Source: Acanthamoeba lenticulata (lineage: Eukaryota; Discosea; Longamoebia; Acanthamoebidae). Taken from it: a stretch of DNA of 15,266 nucleotides. The position numbers and the translations under genes were made by a program. Below the pieces are notes generated by a model. That model was not told where the DNA came from and searched no databases. It was given only the letters and a program-made list of their open reading frames with translations. Below are positions 1 to 8,313 of the stretch, piece by piece. The stretch covers positions 1 through 15,266 of the forward strand of contig NAVB01003593.1 in NCBI GenBank assembly GCA_002179805.1, written 5' to 3'. Positions within the stretch are counted from its first letter, which is position 1, and every line of letters starts with the position of its first letter.

Positions 1-3000
1 CTTCCAGATCTTGGCTCGGTTGATGAACGTGTTTCGCCAATCCACCGCTTTGATCCCACCCGTCGCGCCACCCGACGTCCCTGCCACACCTGCACATGCG
101 GCAGCAGAATAGCCGATTTAGTATTGAAAATAAATAAATAAATAATAACAATAAAGATACCCTAAAAATAAAGAAAATAAGTACCGGGGCAGTGAACAGG
201 CAGATACTGGGACACAAGGAGGCCGCCCACGCCGTAGGTGCGCTGGAGGAGGAGCTTCCACAAGACCTCGTCGTCCAGAGCCTGCCACCACAACACGCGC
301 AAATAGAACTCAGCGAGGAGCGCGCGGCGGTCCATAAGGGCGGAAGATGACGTACGGATTTGAACCGGCGGCAGGCCAGGGCGACAGGCCTGAGATCGGA
401 CGGGGCGAGGAACGAGAAGAGGTAGACCATGATCCCCTCCGACAGGTCCGTCAGCTGCAGCACTGATGCCGCGGACGCGCTCGCTGGCTCCGTCGCAGAG
501 TCTCCGGCATCGCCAGAGCCGCCACTGCTTCGCGTCTCTTCGCCGCCATCACTGTCACGAGTGAGAAGGGGCTTTGTTCGCTCAACGATGGTCTCGATGT
601 CATCATTGATGTAGGTCTTCCTTTCGTCTTCATCTTCGTCTTCGTCTTCGTCTTCATCCTCGTCCTTGTCGTTTTGACGTTGAGAAGCATCATCGTCGCT
701 GCTGGAAGCTTCCTCGCTCTCTTCCGACTCAGACTCGCTGTGCTCATCATCATCTTCCTCCTCCTCCTCCTCGACGCTGTCGTCAGTCTCGCTGTCGTCG
801 CCGGACGAGGCCGGGCGACTCACCTTGGCGCGCTCGCGCTCGGCCTCTTCGTTGGCCGCCGCCAACTGGGCTAAATGCTCATCGTTGGGGTAGAGCGCGC
901 TCACCTCCTTGGGGAAGCAGTCGACCAGGGCCGTACGGATCACCCGGCCGAAAGGAGTTGTGCATCGGGGGTTGTGCGCCAGCTTGGTGCTCGGGCTGAT
1001 GGTGGCGATCTTCTTAATCAGCATCGCCTCATCCAGCTTCCCGTTGGCGGTGATTACAGCCTCTTTGATTGCTGGTGGAGACTAAGGGTAAGGCCGCGTC
1101 GCGATTGCCATAAATCATGATAAATAGTTCGGCGGCGTGGGTACCGGTCATGCGGTCCGACGAGGAGAGAGCACGCGACAGGGTGGAGAGAGCGAGGACG
1201 GCGGCAACATGTCCACGGCCGTCGCCTAGCACAAGGGCGTCCTCGATGACTGGCATCGTCTTAAGCAGCTTCTCGATCTTCCACGGGAGCACGAGTTGAC
1301 CGGCCTGCAGGTGGAACAGGTCGTCCCGGCGGCCCTTGAGCTTGACAAACTCGTCCTCGTCCAGCGTGCCCACGTCGCCCGTGCGCACCCAGCCCTCGCG
1401 CGCAAACACCTCGGTCGTGGCCTTGTCATCCTGCTCCACGACATCACAAGCTGGGTGAGCAGCCAGCGGAGGAAAATGGTCACTGGAGAAGGGAAGATCC
1501 AAGGAAAAGACGCACCTCGAGGAAGCCCATGAAGACGTGGGGGCCCTTGATGAGGATCTCCCCGTGGTTGGTCTCCTCCTCTGTAGCCACCCAATCAATC
1601 ACGTGTTAGTCCGGGCATGTGAAAAGAGAAAACCATAATTTTACGGGTAACCCACCCTGGGGGACGCTGTCCTCGTCCAGCTCGACCTGTGAGTCGGTCA
1701 GGACTAGACCAACGGTTCCCGGCTTGTTGGTCTCTTCGTCCTCCTCTTCATCATCCTCATCGTCGTCGTCGTGTTCATCGTCTGCCTTCTTGTTGTTGGC
1801 CAGAGGCCGGTTGCAGGCGGCGAGGCCGGTGGTATAGGGGTGGGCGTAGAGCTCGCACACCGTGAGGTCGAGCTTGCCAAAGGCGGTCACGATCTTGGCC
1901 GGCAGCGGCACGAAGCTAGAGTAGCCCACGCGCAGCCGGAGGAGGCCCATGCGCTGCTTGAAGATATGAAGCAGGAGCGGGTTCTTGCCCACGTCCTTCA
2001 GGCTCAGCTTCTGCTTCACCGATGGGGCGCGGCTCTCGCCCACCGGACGCTCTCGCTTTTCCTTGCCTCCGCCGCTCTTGCTGTCGTCATCACTTTCATC
2101 ATCGTGGTCGTCTTCGCTATCATCGTCGTCATCGGAATCGTCGGCCTTCGCGCCACCCTCAGGGGCCATGCGGAGAACGGCGGACGGAAGCGTGACCTCG
2201 TGGGCCAGTTGTTCGTGCAGCCATGAATGGAGAGCCTTCCAGAAGGAGGCCGGCGTGACGAGGCGCGTCGGCTGCACGCTCCGAATGTCTTGCATCAGCG
2301 TCTTCCGGCGCTCGCCGTTCACAAACACTGTCGACCGCCCACTTGTCAGACCACGGATACAATAATGCTGCTGAGGCGTCCCATGAGGCACGAGGACGTA
2401 CCGCGATGACCCACTACAAGGGGGCAGTAGATGGCGAGAAGCTGTTCGGTGATGTGGGCCATGGGGAGACATGAGAAGTGAATGTCGGTGGCGTCGAGTT
2501 GCATGGCCTCAGCGCACCGCTCGGCTGTCCACAGCAGGTTGTTGTGGGAGTACATCATTCCGCGGGGGCCGTGCCTGTGGCCACCCACGCCCATGTGCGT
2601 GAGTGGTGGCGATCATGGTCAACAGACCGCCAAGGGAAGGGAAAAGGGGGGAGAGGGAAGAAGGGGGAATTACGTGGCGTGGGCAAAGGTGGATGTGTAG
2701 ACGACAGAGGCCAGCTGGTCGCTGCGTAGCTGCTGCATCTGCTGGCTGAGGGCTTCCTGCGTGACTTGCCCGGCAAGTCGCAGGAAGTCGCGCCAACTGG
2801 CAGTCTTGGCCTCGCAAGCGCGCTTGAGCTCCTCATCTTCCGAGCCCTTGTCATCTTGTTGCTCCGTATCAGTGTCATCGTGCTGCCCAGGAAAGACAAA
2901 GAGATCATCGAGCTGGGCGAGGGTCTCCCGGTCGGCTAGCTTGCGCAGCCGACTCGGCTCAGAGTCGACGAAGACGTGGCGCACGCGAGCGTGCGCCAGG

Positions 3001-3457
3001 ATGGCACGCAACTGCGCTGCAGAGGAGCCCAGGGGCAGGGCCACGGGCACCACGCCCGCCGTGAGGCAAGCCATGTGCAGCACCATGTATTCCTGTCCAG
3101 TTGTGCGTTAGCGTGGACAGCGGAGCTCGCTGTTGAAGGTCTGCAACAACGGGTCGATAAGAAGGAGGGTAGTAGTACGTAGGAGGCCTTGGCGAAGAGG
3201 GCTACTCGCAAGGGCGATACGGCCTCTGGTGAGCGGAGGGCAAGAAGGGCACGAGCAGCCTGGCTTACCGCCCGTGCGTAAGCGGCCCAGGTGACCATGA
3301 CCCACTCATCGTTGGGGTCTGCGCTCTCTGCGCCGCCTGTTCATATCAACAGATCAGGAGAGTAAGGACGAGGAGAAAGAGAGAGACTGGCCGGTACCGG
3401 TGTTTTGTGGGCGCACATAAGGGTAGTAAAAGGCGGGATCGTCACGAGATCCGACAT
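1..3457 (-). CDS. Acyl-CoA synthetase-like (AMP-binding) / F-box fusion protein, 3' end outside window
   Basis: Exons on the minus strand: 3457-3398, 3325-3179, 3092-2674, 2574-2402, 2327-1656, 1580-1516, 1433-1145, 1071-356, 281-185, 89-1. All joins are GT-AG and keep frame, giving 909 residues so far. Residues ~30-610 follow the long-chain/bubblegum acyl-CoA synthetase fold, with an N-terminal WAAYARAVSQAARALLAL stretch, the LPMAHITEQLLAIY segment, GWVRTGD near 526-532 and the hinge GRRDDLF near 546. The ATP P-loop (~201-216) and the YGxTE motif (~427-431) are degenerate, so activity is doubtful. Acidic tracts lie near 325-360, 442-467 and 695-756. Residues ~813-862 form an F-box (LTDLSEGIMVYLFSFLAPSD, then CRRFKS and LWKLLLQRTYG), followed by DWRNTFINRAKIWK at the window edge. 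F-boxes bind Skp1 in SCF ubiquitin ligases. Exon 8 reads open through the ligase tail, acidic tract and F-box, which supports one protein. The 20-residue first exon is the least certain part. Confidence 0.8.
610..812 (-). repeat. Acidic triplet low-complexity tract inside exon 8
   Basis: On the plus strand this is a run of cttcgt/cttcat and cctcct units (clear at about 619-665 and 745-775). On the coding minus strand it reads mainly GAG, GAC and GAT codons, giving long Glu/Asp/Ser runs between the ligase tail and the F-box. Two further acidic coding tracts of the same style lie at about 1725-1800 and 2050-2150 in exon 5. They are in frame and free of stops, so they look like flexible acidic linkers inside the protein, not decayed sequence. 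Confidence 0.75.
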
Positions 3458-3843
3458 CTGTGCCTCGCGCCTGCAGCAGAAACGGAAGCAGTTGCCTTCG
3501 TTCCATTTGTAGTTCTGTGGCTAGCGATCATACATGAGTTTTTGTCAACAGTCAGTCCATATTTTACTCCTCTGGAAGGAAGTGGTTGTTGAAGATTGAG
3601 AACCTTCCATTCCTCCTGTACACACGCTCACTTCTGGCCCTTGTAACGTTAACAACTCGATCTCGTACAGATCCCCTTTTTCGGTGGCACAAGTAGCCCA
3701 GACCAGAGCTTCTTTGTTCTTCAACGGCCTCGCTTGGGCTCGAAACCGTAACCTGCCTCTTCGGTTGTTGTAGCTTGTCGACTTTTCAAGGCTGGTTTTT
3801 TGTGTTAATTTTTTTGCCAGTCCTGATCATTGATAGATTCCAA
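3458..3843. promoter_or_regulatory. Divergent intergenic/promoter region
   Basis: This stretch separates the start of the minus-strand acyl-CoA synthetase/F-box gene from the plus-strand TAF12 gene, so it should hold both promoters and both 5'UTRs. It is less GC-rich than the exons. The sequence ttttttgccag at about 3809-3819 is a good 3' splice site just upstream of the TAF12 ATG, and gtaacctg at about 3748 could be its donor, so a 5'UTR intron is possible. I see no tRNA, no repeat and no coding exon here; short open frames through it lack family signal. Confidence 0.5.
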
Positions 3844-5033
3844 ATGCAGCAGCCAGGAGCCGCTGGAGGGGGAGGGGTGCCACCGGCTGCGCCGCAAAAC
3901 TTACGACCACCAGCCTCATACCCCCCGCCAGGCACATCTCCGAATCTCGGCGGCACCGCTCCATCGCCCCTCTCCCCCCCTTCACATTCTGCTCCATCTA
4001 CGCCATCCAGTCACGTCTCTCATCCTACGGCAATCTCTGCTCCCCCTGGCGCAGCTTCTTCGGGCTCCCTTCCTTCGCTTGCCTCTCCTTTATCTTTACC
4101 ATCTTCTCTCATGCATTTGCAGCAACAGGCCTCTGCCGCTTCTCAATCACCTGCGACCACACCTGCGCTCACTGCTTCTTCTGCGACGTTTGCTTCATCT
4201 TCGTCATCTTCATCCTACACCCCGACTACTCCCTCCTCACATTTGGCTCCCTCTGCCAGCTCCTCGATGACAAGCAGCACTCCCTCGTACAGCCAGCCAC
4301 AGACTCCCACCCCCACCCCCATGCCTGGTGTCGCCGGCTCGTACAGGGCAGCGGGCATGGCTCCTCCTCAGCCTCATGGCCTACAACACTATGTGGCCTC
4401 TTTAGCGGGCGTCGGACAGTCACCATCGGCCTCGACGGCCATGGCGACGTCGCCTCCTGCACCAGAACCCACAGAACTTATCAGCAAGCACAAACTGAGC
4501 GAGCTCTTGAGGCACACGTCGTCGCACCGCATCGAGCCCGAGGTCGAGGATGTACGTTTTTTCGCTGATCACCTACCGCCGTGGCGATGAGCCAGCCCTG
4601 TGAAGAAGCGCTCATGACTGCGCTTGCGGCGCGACACCAGGTGCTGTTGGAGCTGGCTGATGACTTCTTGGAGAACCTGATCGCGGCCGGCAGCCTGCTG
4701 GCCAAGCACCGCGGCTCCGACACGCTCGAAGTGCGCGATGTCGCCCTCCATATGGAACGCACGTGGGACATGCGCCTCCCTGGGTACAGCTCGCCTCCAG
4801 TGTTGATCTACCTCGGCATGATGTCGTCTCACTGACGTTGACCTGTGGCGCGTCACACGGACAGGTACTCACACCACCTCGAGAGCTTGGACATGCGCGG
4901 CAAGCGACTAGGGCTATCCGAGATCCACAAGAAGCGAATAGCGCTCATCAAGAAGACGAACGAGCTCGCTGAGAAGGAGAACAGGAAGAAGAACGCCGCT
5001 AAGCGAAAACGAAAGGAGGGCGACGCGCCCTGA
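3844..5033 (+). CDS. TAF12: Transcription initiation factor TFIID subunit 12 (TAF12)
   Basis: Exons 3844-4551, 4641-4783 and 4865-5033 join in frame to 339 residues. Residues 1-~215 are a Pro/Ser/Ala/Thr-rich, presumably disordered arm. The C-terminal ~120 residues are the TAF12 histone fold: LISKHKLSELLRH starts helix 1, VLLELADDFLENLI is helix 2, and STLEV-like DTLEVRDVALHMERTWDM is the family signature, followed by LPGY. The tail has HKKRIALIKKTNELAEKENR and a Lys/Arg-rich end. Taking the acceptor at 4640, not an earlier one, puts EVED directly before VLLELADDF, as the family requires. TAF12 pairs with TAF4 in TFIID and with Ada1 in SAGA, acting in the nucleus at core promoters. The start is the first ATG in frame; reading upstream from the TTG near 3775 gives a hydrophobic run that is better explained as UTR or intron. 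Confidence 0.93.
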
Positions 5034-5131
5034 ACAGGGACTTGTGTGTATGTGTTTTTCTTCTGCTTCTTGAAAAAGTTAAAGAAGAAAATGTGCTTTC
5101 TTCTTCGTCTCGCGCCAAAAGTGCCGCCAAG

Positions 5132-6151
5132 ATGGCGTACAGCCCCTTTGACGTTTCGGCTCTGCCCGATTTGAGCGCAATGGATAGCATCAACCTTGAA
5201 GAGGAGCTACAAAAGATTGGGGAAAAGATAACTGGTTTGGAGACTGTGGGACTGAAGGATGAAGGATCGTTACTACCGCTCAGCGGCGACGAAACGACGA
5301 AGGAGACTGCCCCCGCGGGGGATGCCCACAACTTGTCCTCTGACTCCATACTTGAACTTAGTCTTGATTCGCTGATGGAACGTGTCGAGCAAGACAGCAC
5401 CGGCACTGCCGCAGGCAGCAAGAAACGAGGGCGCACTAGCGACGGTGTGCCACCACTTGATGGTGAGGCAGAGGAAAGTCAGCAGGGCGACGAAGCAAGA
5501 TCTTCCAAGCGGCGGCGGGTGGACGATGTCACCAACGGCGAACAAGGCACCGACGTGCCAGTCTCGACTGTTACCACGACCACATCGACCGAAGAGCACG
5601 AGCTGAGCTGGAGCTGGGGCGACATCGAGGTGTCGGAGCTGGAGACCGATGCCAGCTTGAGCCTGCTGGACAACTCGGCCGTCCAAGAGGAGACCGAGCC
5701 AAAGAGGCAGAGTTCGCTTCTTGCCGAGGTACTCTCACTATTCCTCCCCACGATCCACACAAACGGCTCATCGAGCGGTGGGGTCCTCAGATCGTCACGG
5801 TGGAGGACGTCACACTGAACGAGGAAGAAGAGACCCTCGCCAAGGTATATATGTACCCACGCAGCTGCTAACTGATGTGGTTCTGACGAGTTCTTGCCCG
5901 GGCTGGGGTCAGGCGCTAAATGGCAACTTGAGCCGAGACAACGCATTCGAGCTGCCCGTCATCGTGCGACACGTGCGTACTCCCCCTTGGCGTTTAAAAG
6001 GAGGATGAAGTGGTGGACTAAAGCACCTCGCGTGTCGTTGCGCATGCAGCGGAGGATCGCCCGTCTGAGGAAGCGAGCCGAAAAGCACCAACGCAAGATC
6101 AAGCAGCTCCAGACCAGTTGGGACATCACCTCTCCTCGCAAGCGACCATAA
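5132..6151 (+). CDS. Unrecognised acidic/basic, probably nuclear protein
   Basis: I place exons at 5132-5728, 5791-5844, 5913-5972 and 6050-6151, all GT-AG and in frame, giving 270 residues. I do not recognise a family. The N-terminal ~200 residues are acidic, rich in Ser/Glu/Asp, and contain leucine-spaced segments (INLEEELQKIGEKI, SILELSLDSLMERV) that could be short helices. Two basic clusters (KKRGR and SKRRRVDD) look like nuclear localisation signals. The last exon is a strongly basic helix (RRIARLRKRAEKHQRKIKQL) that could be a coiled coil or a nucleic-acid-binding helix. The three 3' exons are only 54, 60 and 102 nt. The start ATG has a good context (aagATGG) and lies 98 nt after the TAF12 stop. 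A role in transcription is only a guess from composition. Confidence 0.7.
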
Positions 6152-6180
6152 CGTAGCGAACGACGGATTTAATAATTATT

Positions 6181-6186
6181 AATAAA
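6181..6186 (+). terminator. Poly(A) signal AATAAA
   Basis: A consensus AATAAA lies 30 nt after the stop of the unrecognised nuclear-protein gene, in an AT-rich run with a second ATAAAA nearby. The next gene starts only about 70 nt further on, so the terminator and the next promoter are nearly superimposed. Confidence 0.6.
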
Positions 6187-6253
6187 AGAAATAAAACAAA
6201 AAAAGCCTGGGAAAGCGAAAAGGCCAAGTATCTCTCTCTGTGTCGCGTTGAGC

Positions 6254-8141
6254 ATGGAAGCAAGGAAGAAAGTGGTAGTCGGCACAGCGGAGGAGCAGTT
6301 TGGTGGCATCGTGCGGGGTGATCTGGTGTTAATCGAGCAACCGACTGGTAACTGCTACACAAGATTGCTGCACGCTTCACCCTGCACGCTTTGCTAACCC
6401 CGCTGGTGTTGCAGGCTACCCTGTGTTGCTCAAGACTATCATCGTGAGGTGCGTGACTGCTCCTCGAGAGGCGGCATGCCCCAGTGCCAGTGCCCTCGCA
6501 CTCTAATCCCGGAGACGTGTGCAGTGGAGCGGAGGCCGGCCCGCGGGTCCTCGTGACGGGCAACATCCACGGAGATGAGGTCACTGGCACACTCGTCATC
6601 CACCGCTTCGTTGAGAGGTCTCCTCTCCTTCTGGTTGCTGCCATTTTGTCTGGGGGAAATGCTCACCTGTGTGCCACGCCAGCCTCGAGGCCAAGCTGGG
6701 CCAGCTGAAGGGCACCATCGTGGCCATTCCGTCTCTCAACCCGACCGGCCATCTTCTTGGCACGCGCTTCCCGCAGTTCCAGAGCGTCGACCCGAACCGC
6801 AAGTGGCCCGACTCCAAGCCCGAGAGGTGCTCGCGACGTCGCATCAACTCCAGCGTGCCGCCCCATTGTGGAGGGTGCACTTACCTTTGTACACAATCAC
6901 ACGCAGGCTCGTGGAGCAGTACAAGGATCAGGAAGATCCCTCCGATCCCTGGGACAAGCTGCAGCGACAGGCTGAGGAGCAGCCCGGTCCGCAGGCAGAG
7001 GTTTTCAAGAAGGTCCGGCACGCTTGTGCGAGAGCCCTTCCCAAAACGTTGGTCTTACGCACATGTGTCGGCGCTGGGGAGCCCAGATTTTTGCGGTGTT
7101 CGAGAGCATCAAGCCGGACTACCACATCGACCTCCACACCTTCTCCACGCTTTCCATCCCATTCATCTTCCTCGACAGGTCGGGTCCCCTACCCCGAGGG
7201 CCCTGTGCCAGCGGCAGCTTCTCACAGCAGTTTTTCGCAGAGTGATGTATGACGGCGAGGCCCAGAGGGAAGAAGCTCACCGCCTCTTTGCCAAGACCAA
7301 GGAGATGGTTACCGCCCTGGGTCTGAGCGTGCTCGTCGAGAGGCCTGCCAGGTGCAACATAGCCTCTTCCCTCTTTCCTTGGCGACAAAACTGACGCAGG
7401 AGTGTGTTGGATGTGGGACAAAGGCTCTACATCAAGCAAGGCCTGCACCGCAGCACGAGCGGCGCCACGCTCAACAAGCTCCGCATCCCATCGTGCACCA
7501 TCGAACTCGGTCCCATGCGCTCTGTCGATCCGCGCGCCAGGTTTCTTTGCCATCTCCCTTGTCGAAGCAATCACGAAAGGCGCTTTGTTGACCCGCGCCG
7601 TGGCGTCTGCGCTCAGAACGGCCGGTCTTGTGGCTCTGCACAACCTGCTGGTGTGGGCCGGCATGGTGCAGGACAAGCCGCAATCGATCGACCCTGCCTT
7701 CGTTCTCAACTTTGAGGAGCCGCACCGCTACTTGGTCTATCCGAGCTTGACGCAGACTGGTGCGTTTCCTCCCCCGCCCTAATTGTGAGAGAGCCGCGGA
7801 TCGGTGTTGAAGTCAGCGATCTAGGCATTGTGGACCAGATGAAGAACGCGGGCGAGCGATTCGAAAAGGGAGAGGTGCTTGCTGTGGTGCGGACCATGGA
7901 CGGTCGTGTGGTTGAGAAAATCAACGCGGAGATGTCAGGCTGGGTGGTCGGGTGGTTCGAGGGTGTGGCCAAGTACCCTGGCGCCGCCTTGGGCATGGCA
8001 CGTAACGCACCGAACCCCTACACCCACGGCGTAAGGGCTAACATGCAATGTGGCCACCACTAGGTCGCGGTGCCCGATGGAAAGGACACGGCCATGGTCG
8101 TGGACTGGGCTTCACTGCCCTCAGACTCCCTCCGCGCCTGA
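6254..8141 (+). CDS. Succinylglutamate desuccinylase/aspartoacylase-family zinc hydrolase
   Basis: Eleven exons: 6254-6347, 6415-6448, 6525-6617, 6683-6826, 6907-7012, 7087-7178, 7241-7351, 7400-7509, 7580-7759, 7792-8030 and 8064-8141; 426 residues. The AstE/AspA fold (M14-like) is shown by GNIHGDEVTG, with likely zinc ligands His58 and Glu61; DPNRKWP near 110-116, which matches the substrate-binding NR of the family; IDLHTF with likely third ligand His174; and TIELG with the probable catalytic Glu260. The C-terminal ~100 residues (DLGIVDQMKNAGERFEKGE onward) resemble the beta-barrel tail of this family. These enzymes hydrolyse amide bonds of N-acyl amino acids; the substrate here cannot be read. 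Joins at 7510-7579 and 7760-7791 have alternatives (7510-7540; donor 7733 with acceptor 7793). The last join, 8031-8063, is a 33-nt intron. Confidence 0.85.
8031..8063 (+). other. Apparent 33-nt spliceosomal intron
   Basis: The sequence starts GTAAGG, contains CTAAC (branch-point-like) and ends CACTAG. Reading through gives a stop at 8061-8063. Removing it joins THG to VAVPDGKDTAMVVDW in the same phase and adds 26 codons with strong GC at third positions, ending at TGA 8139-8141. If it is not spliced, the protein simply ends 11 residues into this segment. Confidence 0.6.
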
Positions 8142-8186
8142 CACGAGAAACGGTCCTTCCTGAGTTTATTTATTGCAAACGAAATC

Positions 8187-8192
8187 AATAAA
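8187..8192 (+). terminator. Poly(A) signal AATAAA
   Basis: AATAAA lies about 46 nt after the proposed TGA of the zinc hydrolase gene, in an A-rich run. The surrounding 8142-8313 gap holds this 3' end and the promoter of the next gene; I see nothing else in it. Confidence 0.6.
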
Positions 8193-8313
8193 TCAAAAAG
8201 AAAACTTAAAAAAAAAGAAGATAAATAAGGATCAGTGTAACAAAAGGAAAGGCGTTTTTCATTTCAATTCGGCAGCTGAACCGCTACACGTGTGACACAA
8301 CAAGAGTAACAAG

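Noticed and set aside
451..753. Met/Lys/Thr-rich open frame on the minus strand
   Set aside because: It is an out-of-frame reading of the acidic triplet tract; the true frame carries the Asp/Glu run and joins the ligase tail to the F-box.
1619..2226. Plus-strand open frames rich in Ser, Leu and Val over exon 5
   Set aside because: They are the complement of the Asp/Glu codon runs of the minus-strand synthetase gene and have no domain signal.
3775..3843. Upstream extension of TAF12 giving a hydrophobic N-terminus
   Set aside because: It needs a TTG start and looks like a signal anchor, which makes no sense for a nuclear histone-fold protein; the region also contains a good 3' splice site.
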